Positions 54,440 through 64,000 of a stretch of DNA of 64,000 bases are shown here, piece after piece. Position numbers and translations under genes: made by a program. The notes under the pieces were generated by a model. It saw only the letters and a program-made list of their open reading frames with translations. It had not been told where the DNA came from and ran no database searches. Source of the DNA: Bretschneidera sinensis (lineage: Eukaryota; Streptophyta; Magnoliopsida; Brassicales; Akaniaceae); NCBI GenBank assembly GCA_023935145.1, contig CM043702.1:63916501-63980500 (forward strand). Reading direction: 5' to 3'. The stretch's first letter is position 1, and every line of letters begins with the position of its first letter.

Positions 54440-56340
54440 TACTTCAATGTTGGAGGCAATTCCAGGCTATACGCGACTAGCCCAACTTTCTGAACAACCT
54501 CATAGGGTCCCACATACCTCGATCTCAACTTTCCTTTCTTGTTTAAATCTCAATACACCTTTTCGTGGAGATATTTTTAAATACACCCAACCACCTATTT
54601 AAAACTTGAGAGGTCTTCTCCTATTATCAACATAGCTATTCGGTCTACTCTGTACTACTTTACGGTTCTCTCTAACCAGTTCGATCCTCTCAGTTGTTAA
54701 CTCAATAATTTATGGATCAAATATATTTCTCTCTCCCATTTCTTCCCAACATATAGGAGTTCTACACCTCTTACCATACAATTTCTCAATCGGTACCATT
54801 CCATTACTAAATTAATGTTGATTATTATAAGTAGATTCCATCAATGCCAAGTAAGCATTCCAACTTACTGAGAAACTCATCACATTTGCCCTTAACATAT
54901 CTTCTAGTACTCAAATAATCTTTTTTGTCTGCTCAACTATTTGAGGATGAAAAGTTGTAATAAACTGCAACTGTGTACACATTGCTTTCTACTCAATGCA
55001 TCAGCTACCACCTTTGCATTTTTTAGATGATAGTGAATTGTACAATCATAGTCACTAATCAACTCCATCCACCATCTTTGCCTCACATTCAACTATCTCT
55101 AGGTAGGTAAGTATGTCAAACTCTTATGGTCAATGAATATCTCACAAGTGGCTCCATATAGATGATGTCTCCAATCTTTAAATTAAACACCATGACAACC
55201 AACTCTAAGTCATGGGTAGCGTAATTTCTCTTATGATTCCTCAAATACCTAGAAGTATAGGCCACAATTTTCTCATGTTACATCAACACACATCCCAGCC
55301 ATTCATGCGATGCATCACTATCCACCACAAATCCTTCATCACCATAAGGAAGCACCAATACTGGAGCTGTAGTCAATTTCTCCTTTAGTAATTGGAAATT
55401 TTTCTCACACTTCCCACACCATACAAATCTCACATCTTTTCTAGCTAATCTAGTCAGTACTACAATAATAGAAAATTTGTGAAAGAATATTCTATAATAA
55501 CCAGCTAACCCCAAAAAGATTCTAATCTCAAACACATTAGTTGGTCTCTCCCAACTTAACATTGCCTCTACCTTTTGTGGATCAACTATTATGCCATTTC
55601 CAAATATTACATGCCATAAGAAAGTTATCTCATTCAGCCAAAATTCACATTTAGAAAATTATAGCATACAATCTCTCTTTCATCAAAATCTCCAACATAA
55701 TTTCTAAATGTTTTATATGCTTTTCCTTAGTCTTAGAATACACCAAGATGTTATCAACGAGCACAACTACAAGATTATCAATAAATGGTTTAAACATTTT
55801 ATTCATCAAGTTCATGAATGTTGCTGGAGCGTTAGTCAATCCAAATGACATCACAAGAAACTTATGACCATAACATGTCCTAAAAGCAGTCTTAGGCACG
55901 TCTCCCTTCTCTATCCTCAATTGATGATAACCTGATCTCAAGTCTATTTTTGAAAATACCCTTGCTCCATACAACTTCTCAAATAAATCATCTAGCCTAG
56001 GTAAAGGATATTTGTTCTTAATAGTTATTTTATTCAACTATCTGTAGTCTATACACAATCTCATCATTCCACCTTTCTTCTTCACAAACAACATAGGGTT
56101 CCCCAAGGCGACACACCAAATCGAATAAATTGTTTATCCAACAATTCTTGAACTTTCAACTCTCTTAACTCAGTGGGTGTTACTCTGTAGGGTGCTATCG
56201 ATATATGTGATGAACTTGGTATCACATCAATAGATAATTTAATCTCCTTACTAGGAGGCAACCTAAACAACTCATCAAGAAATACATCAAAAAATATGTC
56301 ACTACTAAGATTTCTTCTAACTTCATAGTTTTCTTTTTTA
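54440..56340 (-). pseudogene. Gypsy pol remnant: RT, RNase H, integrase tail
   Basis: Minus strand. The linker before RT (PSSSHISIAPYRVTPTELREL) is at 56354-56082. RT ([51 protein letters not shown]) is at 56037-55651. The catalytic YVDD-like site reads LVDNIL. The RT end and RNase H start ([20 protein letters not shown]) are at 55562-55278. Integrase C-terminal traces (KRCRTPICWEEMGERN, DNRRRPL) lie at 54800-54580. Most of the integrase zinc and catalytic core is deleted. The RT motif style and the tRNA-Met primer of the sister copy point to the Tekay/Del branch of chromoviruses. Multiple stops. Confidence 0.85.
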
Positions 56341-57845
56341 GAAGGTAATAACATGAAATTTATTTTTGAAATTTAGGATACATGGAATTTCTCGGAATTC
56401 AAAGTGGAAATTTTCAAAGGTGTGAATTATGGAAGAATTGAAGAATAAATTAGAAATTTAATATAAATATTATGTCAGTTGTTGACAATCAACAACCGAA
56501 GAAAATTACTGAAAGGAGCAGGAAAGGCAAGAAGGTGATCCACGGGTAGCTCTAAGTGCTATGTGGTGAGTTGGATTTACTTTGAGTAATCTAGATAAAA
56601 ATGAAATATCTAGTGATATATTAAAATAAATTATTAGCTTATGCTTTGGTGATAGATGGAAATTTGATTGATAGGAATATTGGACATGTAGAAAATTATT
56701 ATGTGAGAAGTAATATTATTAGAATAATGAGTCGATTTAATGATGAATGTGATAAATGAAATTCTTGACGAGTTATGGCTGATAAATTGATGTGATATAT
56801 GAGGAGAAGAAATTAATGAAATTGATCAAATCGAAATTTGAGGAAAGGCAGGATAGCTAAATTAAATATTTGAATTCATGTTTGTTTTTATATTATTGTT
56901 TATATGCATATTTCATATTATTGTTCATATGCATATGCATGAAATAAAAGAACCTAGAGGGGGCCGGTCTAATTGAAAAATCGTGTCAGCCGGTACATGC
57001 TGGAAATAAATGAAAACCGTGACAGTCGGTATATGCTGGAAATAAAAGAACCGGGAAGGGGCCGGTCTAAGATAAAAACATTTCGACATGTGGGAAGACG
57101 TTCCCTAATAATAATTCATGCATTGCATCTGTTTTAAATATTGATTGTATTACTGAAATGCTGAAATGTTTTTTTGTTATTGTACATTTATTTATAGATG
57201 AATGAGTCTCACAGAGAGATAATTATGGTGAGAAAGAAACATAGAAGTATAATATGGTAAGAACCATCTAAATGATAGACTTTATGCTGTGAACCTCATT
57301 ACGAGGTAATTATGAGATAATTGATAGTTTTAAGGTGAACAAATATATAAAAAGAAGAGATTGATAGAAAATGGGACTTATGATATGTGTAGTGATAGTA
57401 GAATGCTATTGTCAAGTTTTATGAGATATAAATGATTAAATATTAAAAGACTATTTATAAAAATTGAATACTTCTAGTAAATTTAATTCACTGAGCTTGT
57501 GAAGCTCATCCCTCATTATACAATGATTTCAGGTAGCAGACAGGACAAATAGTTTGGTGAGTTGAGGTTCAGACGAAATTATTATCTGTAAGCCATATAC
57601 GTGTCCACATCCTCAGACTAATGAGAAAATAAAATAAAATTTTATTTATAAATATTCATGCATTTTACGTTGTATATAATGTTTAAGTTAAGATCAGAGT
57701 GATGTATCTCCCCTATTGAGGGTTGAGGAATGATGTGAAAATTTTAGTTGGCATTATTTTCTTGTTACATATATGTGTCGTGTTAGGATTTTCAAAATGT
57801 GACAACACCGTCTTGGGAGTGGCCAACCCAAGATGGGTCATTACA
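56341..57845 (+). repeat. Truncated 5' LTR of the plus-strand Gypsy fragment
   Basis: Inverted relative to 52309-54130 and 4547-14022. It ends GGGTCATTACA at 57845. It contains CCGTGACAG-type repeats at about 56985-57040 and a stretch of long similarity around 57100-57140 (AATTCATGCATTGCATCTG). Confidence 0.85.
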
Positions 57846-57849
57846 ATTT

Positions 57850-57861
57850 TGGTATCAGAGC
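57850..57861 (+). other. Primer binding site, initiator tRNA-Met
   Basis: TGGTATCAGAGC begins five bases after the LTR end. It is an exact match to the complement of the plant initiator tRNA-Met 3' end. Confidence 0.9.
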
Positions 57862-57869
57862 ATTATGTT

Positions 57870-60036
57870 TTATGATTCTGTAGACTGTATAAAAAGTAAG
57901 GAAGTGGAATATTAAAACAAATTATATTCTAATGAATAGTCTGAAGATGATACATGGACGTGCTAGAGCTAGAGTTAGAGTTGTTGATTTGAGAGGGTGT
58001 GATAGGCCTTCAATATTTTGACAAGTCGAGGTTGAGTCTGAATCTGTGGTTCCTAGAAGGGAACGTGTTGACAGTATAATTGATATTAGCAAAGTTATGA
58101 TAGAATATGAAGTTGAAATAGATGAGCTAAAATAAACTCTTACACATGCTCTTGAGAAACTGAATGTAACATATTATAGAGTTGATAGCCTATAGCATAG
58201 GCTAGATGAACAGGTTAGAGCAGTGCCTGAGGTTGTTGTAAACCTAATAATGGTTGATGTTTAAAAAAAAGAGAAAAGTGAGTTTATGCATGAGGTGTAG
58301 GGAGATTGTTAAGTTGAATGCTTTGTTGTTTAAAGGATTTATGAATCCTTTTAAGCATGAGTTATGGGTCAAACATTTAGAGAGAATTTTTTTTTATTTT
58401 ATATTTGACCAAGGACTGACAGGCAGAGGGTCACCTTTTCTATGTTCAAGTTAGAGAGAGATGCCCTAGATTGGTGGGAGGATATTCTTCCCAGGGTAAG
58501 TACATATATTGATAGACCCTTAACTTGGAATAAATTTAAGGAGATTTTCCTTGATAAATACTTTCCTTATACCTTTAGAGCCCAACAAGATAGAGATTTT
58601 ATATGAGGCAAATGTATTGACTATGACTCAGTATGATAGGAGATTTATGGCTTTGTCGAGGTTTGTACCGAAAATAGTAGACCTATAGGAGAAGAAGTGT
58701 AAAAGGTTCATAGATGAACTATGTTTTAAGGTTTGATCAAAACTATCCTACATGAGGCATATGAATTATGTCAAGTTGGTTGATATATCATTTCAAGTTG
58801 GGAAAGATGTGAAAGAGTTTAAGGGAAAGAGAAATAGTGGTTAAAGAGGCTTAGATATAAAGGTTCTAAGAGTAGTAGTAGTAGTATGAGTGTACAGGGT
58901 GAGAGACCACCCTAGATAGGGTGTTTCTTGTTACAAGGAACTGTAGTACAGAGTCGAAGGAAAATAAGATCTGTTGCTCCTGTAGCTCAAAACACTATCG
59001 GTAAGAACCTTAGATTTGGGGAACATGTTATAGGAACTGAGAGTCATGGAAAAGGAAGTAAGTATGCCACCACGGGGAGTGGTAATCTGATGTATAACCA
59101 AGAAATATAAATTTGTTATAAATGTAATCAGATAAGATATTTATTCTAGAATTGCCATAATTTGAAGTGCTTTGTATGTGGAAAAGGTGGACATATCAAT
59201 GTTGGTTGATATTAGTGTAACCCATTCTTCTGCATCCAGTATTCATATGAAGTCTATTAAAGTATGTATTAGTACTTTGATGTATAATGTTATTGTTAAA
59301 GTTCCCACTAGAGATAGAGTGATAATCCTAAATGTTTACAAGAGTTGTGTGATTCATATCAGTGATAGAGAATCTAAAGCTGATTTATTATCTTTGAATA
59401 TGGTTGATTGTTTTAGAAAGATGGTAGTGTTCAAGATATGGACATGAGGAGTTTAACTTTCAAGGAGAACATAAGATACTCTCGAACTCTCTTATTTTGC
59501 TCTGACTACTAGTAGATGGTTGAAAAAGTGTTGTAAGAAGTAATAAAGCATACATAATGGATTCTAAAAAGGAAAATAGGAAGTTAAAAGAAATCTTAGT
59601 AGTGACAGATTTTCTCTGATGTATTTCTTGATGAATTGTCTAGGTTTCCTCCCAGTAGAGAGATTACATTCTTTATTGATGTGATACCAGGTTCATCACA
59701 TATATTTAATAGCACCCTACAAAGTGACACCCACTGAGTTAAGAGAGTTGAAAGTTCAAGAATTTTTAGATAAACAATTTATCGGACCTAATGTATTTAA
59801 GGAGCCCCTGTGTTGTTCGTGAAGGAGGAAGATAAAACGATGAGATTGTGTATAGACTACAAATAGTTGAATAAGAAAAAATATCTTTTACCAAGGATAA
59901 ATAAATCGTTTGAACAGTTGCAAGGAGTGAGAGTGTTTTCTAAGATAAACCTGAGATCAGGTTATCATCAATTGAGGATAGAGAAGGAAGACATACTTAA
60001 GACTGCTTTTAGGACATATTATGGTCATAGGTTTCT
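57870..60036 (+). pseudogene. Gypsy gag, protease and partial RT, decayed
   Basis: Gag traces lie at 58300-58860 (ALSRFVPKIVDL preceded by MTQYDRRFM), then a CCHC knuckle at about 59163-59205 (CFVCGKGGHINVG). A protease-like stretch near 59200 has the start DISVTHSSAS, where DTGATHS is usual. RT begins at 59867 ([35 protein letters not shown]) and stops at the insertion at 60037. Numerous stops and shifts. Confidence 0.8.
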
Positions 60037-60995
60037 TGTTGTAGCTCGAGGATTCAACCCAAGAGGGGGGGTGAATTGGGTTTTTAAAAACTTTTGCGGA
60101 ATTTATACAAGTTTATAAAAACTGATAAGCAACAAATAATTAATACAAGTAGAAAGCTGTAAATAAAGAGTTTAAGGAAAGAGGATGCAAACACAGTTAT
60201 AGTGGTTCGGCAATATTGGATTCGTTCCGACCCTACGTCCACTCTCTTCAAGGAACTCCTTGAAGTAATCCACTAAGAAAACTTAGTCGCACAACTTAGC
60301 CGGGTGTTGCACAAACCGTACACAAGCAATTTACAGGAATTGCTTAAACCGAAAAATCCCCTTCCTTTCGGAAGTTTCCCCTTCCTCTCGGAAGTAATCC
60401 CTTTACAAAGATGGTGTAAAGTAACAGGTAGAGAGACAACAAATGAAAGCTTATTACAACAAAAATGTCTCTCTTTCAAAGTAAAGCTTGAAGAAATGGC
60501 TCAATAAGATTATCTCAAAGCTTTTTGTGTTTCAAGAGTATAAAAACTTGATTATATGAGATCAACTCTTTTTGAATATTTGCTTCTTGTCTTTGAATGC
60601 TTTGCTGAATGGGTTTATATAGCAATCAATTAATATGGCCGTTTTGGACTTTAATTTGAAAAAGATTTACTTTAAAACGTTCAGATTTGGAGTCCAACGG
60701 TCATATTTTTGAACTACCAGTCGACTGGGTCGAGATACCAGTCGACTGGGTTCACTTGAAAAATATACGTTTTCAGACCTTCTGGGTATCCAGTCGACTG
60801 GTATATATCATCCAGTCGACTGGGGACTTTCTGTCCATTTTACCAGTCGACTGGGTTGATTCATCCAGTCGACTGGGAAATTACTGGTCAAAGTACCAGT
60901 CGACTGGGTTTGATCCTTAATACAACTTAGTTTAAACATGTTAGTTAAATAACAGTTGTGTTTTGCCATCATTAAAATACGGGCGAGGGTCAACA
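60037..60995 (-). repeat. 3' LTR of the Sirevirus-type element
   Basis: 959 bp with perfect short inverted ends TGTTG / CAACA. The minus-strand TATA box (CTATATAAA) is at 60614-60622. Seven exact copies of CCAGTCGACTGG start at 60717, 60738, 60790, 60812, 60843, 60865 and 60896. The insertion splits the Gypsy RT after 60036. Confidence 0.9.
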
Positions 60996-61011
60996 ATCTC
61001 CCCCTTTTTGA
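60996..61011 (-). other. Polypurine tract of the Sirevirus-type element
   Basis: On the minus strand AAAAAGGGGGAGAT lies directly before the LTR start TGTTGACCC, preceded by the conserved GTCATCATC. Confidence 0.9.
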
Positions 61012-61666
61012 TGATGACAAAACTAATAATGTAAAAACAGTTTTAAAAACTAAGTGTTAAGATTTTACAAAAATTTGGACAGAGTCTCCTCTGTTTTTCG
61101 AGTAAAACCACCCTGTAAACAAGCAAACACAGTTTATATTTCTTTCAACCAATCTAAAATTAAACTCAACCAATCAATAAACATTTTTACACGGATATGG
61201 AGCAATGCTCCCCCTAAATCTATGCATTGGTTGCGTTTTACTTAGATTTTTTCGTTTTTCTCATTTTTCTCCCCCGTTTTGACAACAGCAACCAAAGGGG
61301 GCATTACATAAAAAATAAGCTACTTAGCCAATACAGTCAAATAGGTTATAAGAATACAAATATGTACGCGAAGATGTGGCTTCTTTTGAATTTCAGAAGC
61401 CTTCCCGGGAAGAACCGGAAGTTTTTCAAGCATATAAGTATTTTATATCAGATTTAGTGGCTAAACAGATATTTAAAACAGTTCTAACATATCACAAATA
61501 GCGTAAATAAATTCAATAAATATGGTTAATAGTATTACATCATCATAGAGAAAAAGTCAATACAAGTAGGGCCTCATAGAGCCATAGCTAAGAAAAACAA
61601 ACATGAGATGTCCGTGCTATGTGACAAAAACTGGAAAAGTACTAAGAACTGATAAAAGAAAGAGAC
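61012..61666. other. Spacer between the extra ORF and the polypurine tract
   Basis: Non-coding part of the Sirevirus element. CCCC-rich patches near 61210 and 61270 (CTCCCCCTAA, CTCCCCCG) resemble extra purine tracts on the minus strand, as noted in Sireviruses. No frame recognised. Confidence 0.6.
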
Positions 61667-62923
61667 TCATGGTGCGGGAGAGTCCGAGCTGTCACGAAGA
61701 AGTTCCCTAATCTCAGCTAGGGAACCCTCGGTGTGCTCTCGATGTAACTCGAAGTCATCCCGTAGGTGATCTATGGAGGAGCTCAGCCTCTGATAATCGG
61801 ACTGCATGGACTGAAAACCGGACTCCATCGTCATCTGAAGACTCGTGATAGCTCGTAGGATGTCACCATATCCAGTCTGACCAGTACTCGAGTCACCAAT
61901 GGGAGGTGCTCGGGTATCTGTCTCCATCTCAGCAGCCGTATCAGCATCCTCATCACTGTCACTCGCATCCTCTCGAATCCTTAGGCGCTTTCCGGCCTTA
62001 GGATAGAGAAACCCTTCACGAACAGTACATCCCATCTTCTTCAGAGATGAGATGTTGATGATATCCGTCAATCCGATATCCTGAGCCTCGGAGGCAGGCA
62101 AAGGTACCCGGAAGTGCTGGAGGATGAGTGTAATGAGCATCCCATAAGGAAGACACCCGGAGTCGTTTGCTTCGCCATTTATCATGTTGGCGAGCAGCAG
62201 AGGATATATATTGAAGTGGTGCCCAGATTTTAGGCACCAAATCAATACCGTATCTATTTTAGATAGATACCCTCGACTCCCGAGTCTCGGGTGGATGGTC
62301 CAACTGACAATCAATTGAAACATTTTTGAGTCGAGGGGCAAGTCACTACATGTGTGAAATGTAGTGGGTCTGTACACATAGTTAGGGTCGCCCCTGACTA
62401 TCCGACAGGCCTCCTCAACTTCAAAGTTGTCTGGCCATCCATCCAGACTCCATTGAACCCCCCTTATAGGGATTCTCAGAATGCTCATTAAGAGGTCAGT
62501 GTTGACCTCAAACTCCACACCGCTAACTCTGGTTCTGAATCTCAGAGCCAGAGGACTGGGTTTCACCAAGTTCGCATAGAACTGGTGAATCAGTCGCGGG
62601 TAATATTTTTCATGAATTATGACCAGTGGGGTCAGATTTATTGCCTCAAAGGCTGGTAGAATATCGAAATTACCATGACGAATGGAGTCGAAATCAACGA
62701 CTCTACCCGTCATGATTTTCTTGTGACGGATTATAGAGTTATACCTCTTATGAGCAGCAGGGCTGAAAAACAGAGCCTGCTCCAACTCTGTTCTGGGCTC
62801 CTTGCTGGATGACCCTGCTACTTCCTTCCCTTTTGATTCCGAAGCCGAAGGTTTTGAAGACCTAGGCTTTTTGGGCGCATTAGGTCCACTTGTTGTGAGT
62901 TTTATACGGATTTTGTCACTCAT
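61667..62923 (-). CDS. Extra ORF of the Sirevirus element (env position), putative plant transposon protein
   Basis: Intact 418-residue frame. Residues 1-50 are basic and serine-rich (MSDKIRIKLTTSGPNAPKKP). Residues about 75-230 resemble the 'putative plant transposon protein' domain (PF20167-like), with FDILPAFEAINL, HQFYANLVKPSPLALRFRTR and VSGVEFEVNTDLLMSILRIP. Residues 310-345 are acidic (DASDSDEDADTAAEMETDT). Residues 355-410 look coiled-coil (LQMTMESGFQSMQSDYQRLS). It sits where Sireviruses carry an env-like gene, but I see no signal peptide or membrane segment, so an envelope role is not supported. A TATA box and palindrome array lie just upstream. The domain name is from memory of family patterns. 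Confidence 0.8.
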   Translation of the reverse strand: MSDKIRIKLTTSGPNAPKKPRSSKPSASESKGKEVAGSSSKEPRTELEQALFFSPAAHKRYNSIIRHKKIMTGRVVDFDSIRHGNFDILPAFEAINLTPLVIIHEKYYPRLIHQFYANLVKPSPLALRFRTRVSGVEFEVNTDLLMSILRIPIRGVQWSLDGWPDNFEVEEACRIVRGDPNYVYRPTTFHTCSDLPLDSKMFQLIVSWTIHPRLGSRGYLSKIDTVLIWCLKSGHHFNIYPLLLANMINGEANDSGCLPYGMLITLILQHFRVPLPASEAQDIGLTDIINISSLKKMGCTVREGFLYPKAGKRLRIREDASDSDEDADTAAEMETDTRAPPIGDSSTGQTGYGDILRAITSLQMTMESGFQSMQSDYQRLSSSIDHLRDDFELHREHTEGSLAEIRELLRDSSDSPAP

Positions 62924-63120
62924 TTTCGAGAAATTTGAAGTTTTTGGAAAAAGGAAATTTGGTAAAAATGAGAGATTTTAACCGTAGAAAGTTAAAAATC
63001 TCTTTAGGAATGAGTAGATCGGTGTATTTGGATGGTTTTTAGATCAAAAAGATGAATTTTTCTAGAGAGAGAAAGCTTGGGCTCTTTGAAAATGGCGTAA
63101 GAAGGGCGAAAATGAACAGT

Positions 63121-63130
63121 CCCTTTTATA
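63121..63130 (-). promoter_or_regulatory. TATA box of a possible internal promoter for the extra ORF
   Basis: TATAAAAGGG on the minus strand, about 200 bp upstream of the ORF ATG at 62923, followed by a pyrimidine-rich leader without an earlier long frame. The palindrome array at 63142-63415 begins 11 bp upstream of it. Confidence 0.55.
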
Positions 63131-63141
63131 GAATCGCGATA

Positions 63142-63415
63142 TCAGTCGACTGGGTAAACGTACCAGTCGACTGGATAAACTGACAGTGAGATACCAGTCT
63201 ACTGGGCTATCGTTACCAGTCGACTGGAGGTTCAAAAAAAATGAAAAAATTTGGCTCCAAGCAGGATTTGATCTTATAGACGACTGGAGAAGACTTAACA
63301 GTCGTCTGGAAGTTTTGACAGAGAGTTACCAGTCGACTGGATCAAAATTACCAGTCGACTGGAAAAACAGGCAGAGACTTACCAGTCGACTGGGTTATAT
63401 GTACCAGTCGACTGG
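63142..63415. repeat. CCAGTCGACTGG palindrome array upstream of the extra ORF
   Basis: Ten boxes start at 63142, 63163, 63194, 63216, 63276, 63298, 63329, 63351, 63382 and 63404. Six are exact (63163, 63216, 63329, 63351, 63382, 63404); the others differ at one to three positions. The spacing alternates between about 22 and 31 bp. Confidence 0.92.
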
Positions 63416-63556
63416 ACTCTTAGCAAAATTTCCAGTCTGTTATTTTAAGCACGAATTTGTTTTATCTTTGACATTTTTGAGTGAGGGAAATAATTAAACA
63501 ACGATTAATACTCTTTCACTCAATGTCAAACATGCAAATGATGAAATGAGATGCAA

Positions 63557-64000
63557 TCAAACATTCAATTTATCAAAATCAAGCAATCCCATCAACTTTC
63601 TTATTTTGCAAAAACTAGCTTCACTTAAGGGTTTTGTAAGAATATCAGCTATTTGATCTTCTGAAGGTATAAATTCTAATCTTATATCACCTTTTTGAGC
63701 ATGGTCTCTTAAGAAATGATGTCTAATCTCTATATGCTTGGTTCTAGAGTGCTGAATAGGATTTTTGGTTAGGTTGATGGCACTAGTATTATCAAAAAAT
63801 ATAGGAATATTTTTGAGACTCATGCCATAGTCTTCTAGTTGTTGTTTCATCCATAGTACTTGGGCACAACAACTGCCAGCTGCTACATATTCCGCCTCAG
63901 CGGTTGATAGTGCAACTGAATTCTGTTTCTTGGAGAACCAAGAAGTTAACATAGCACCTAAGAATTGGCATGTTCCACTTGTGCTTTTTCTATCTAACCT
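63557..64000 (-). CDS. Sirevirus pol, RNase H end (partial, runs off the window)
   Basis: Open minus-strand frame from the window edge to a TGA at 63557-63559. It starts RLDRKSTSGTCQFLG and then LTSWFSKKQNSVALSTAEAE. It continues with YVAAGSCCAQVLWMKQQLED and ends ADILTKPL, then FCKIRKLMGLLDFDKLNV. This is the Copia RNase H domain, which removes template RNA during reverse transcription. The GSCCAQ..WM..QL.DYG wording is typical of Sireviruses. No stops in the visible part. Confidence 0.92.
   Translation of the reverse strand, partial: RLDRKSTSGTCQFLGAMLTSWFSKKQNSVALSTAEAEYVAAGSCCAQVLWMKQQLEDYGMSLKNIPIFFDNTSAINLTKNPIQHSRTKHIEIRHHFLRDHAQKGDIRLEFIPSEDQIADILTKPLSEASFCKIRKLMGLLDFDKLNV

Larger units (their letters stand above)
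52309..56340 (-). mobile_element. Gypsy chromovirus-like element, 3' half, minus strand
   Basis: 3' LTR at 52309-54130, then pol remnants up to 56340, where the sequence switches abruptly to an inverted LTR. On the minus strand a purine-rich tract (AAGGTGGGTAGAAT) directly precedes the LTR start TGTAATACC at 54130. No 5' LTR, primer site or gag remains for this copy. It lies head to head with the plus-strand copy 56341-60036. Confidence 0.8.
56341..60036 (+). mobile_element. Gypsy chromovirus-like element, 5' part, plus strand
   Basis: 5'-truncated LTR 56341-57845 (missing about 320 bp relative to 52309-54130), primer site 57850-57861, decayed gag, protease and the first part of RT. It is cut at 60036 by the Sirevirus insertion in the middle of the RT codons after GHRFLV. 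Same family as the minus-strand copy to its left, since both carry the PSSSHI/TELRELKVQE linker region. Confidence 0.8.
60037..64000 (-). mobile_element. Sirevirus-type (SIRE/Maximus) Copia element, partial
   Basis: Minus-strand element inserted in the Gypsy RT. From the window edge leftwards: pol (RNase H), a 0.63-kb spacer with palindromes and a TATA box, an intact 418-residue ORF, a polypurine tract and the 3' LTR (60037-60995). The tract context (TTGTCATCATCAAAAAGG, then GGGAGATTGTTG) is a hallmark of Sireviruses. An extra ORF between pol and the LTR is also known in dicot Sireviruses. Open pol and ORF frames suggest a fairly young copy. Confidence 0.9.

Noticed and set aside
61667..62923. 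Envelope protein of an endogenous virus
   Set aside because: The position fits the env-like slot of Sireviruses, but no signal peptide, membrane anchor or cleavage site was seen, and the domain resembles plant transposon proteins.
1..64000. tRNA, rRNA or CRISPR array
   Set aside because: tRNA-like stretches found are primer sites or SINE B-box remnants without a cloverleaf; regular repeats are LTR boxes or minisatellites in a plant genome, not CRISPR.

Overview
The window is nuclear DNA of a flowering plant, most likely a eudicot. It is AT-rich, its genes have introns with GT/AG borders, and it is crowded with LTR retrotransposons, LINE remnants, MITEs and a SINE. I cannot name the species. 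Only two host genes look intact. One is a five-coding-exon gene for a 60S ribosomal protein L7-1 type (uL30) protein (40417-46371, minus). The other is a single-exon gene for a small DUF2279/YfiM-like membrane-associated protein (39011-39367, minus). A third host locus, an aquaporin of the NIP6;1 type (28807-34638, plus), is recognisable exon by exon but has a stop codon, frameshifts and lost splice sites.

Layout. 1-2686 is AT-rich flank. About 2687-28670 is one nest of retrotransposons. The outermost is a gag-only Copia-type element ('X', minus). It was hit by a Gypsy solo LTR (4547-14022) and by a second Copia element ('Copia-1', 14997-27381, minus). Inside the solo LTR sits a gag-only Athila-like element (5244-13018, minus), itself carrying a related solo LTR (8992-10495, plus). 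Inside the Copia-1 reverse transcriptase sits another gag-only Athila-like element (16821-23340, plus). Target-site duplications found by eye support every layer except the outermost. 28807-47090 is the host-gene island, whose introns hold MITEs, hAT-like elements and LINE copies. 47091-51245 is repeat-rich spacer. 51246-64000 is a second nest: a Sirevirus-like LTR broken by a head-to-head pair of Gypsy (chromovirus-like) fragments. The right-hand Gypsy fragment was in turn broken by a Sirevirus-type Copia element that runs off the window end and keeps an intact 418-residue ORF between pol and the 3' LTR.

Most unusual signal. Five LTR families that look unrelated by PBS, gag or pol (two Sirevirus-like, Copia-1, Copia-like X, Athila-like subfamily A) each carry an array of roughly 12-bp palindromic or near-palindromic boxes. 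The boxes come in doublets 20-22 bp apart, and the doublets repeat every 53-66 bp, so nearly all intervals are close to whole DNA helical turns. Each array lies roughly 85-170 bp upstream of the LTR TATA box. The box sequence differs between groups (CCAGTCGACTGG, GCACCGCGGTGC, GGCGCCACGGCC) but the spacing does not. In the Sirevirus element a second copy of the array sits next to a TATA box just upstream of the intact extra ORF and looks like an internal promoter. All coordinates and spacings were counted by eye; no alignment or database search was run.
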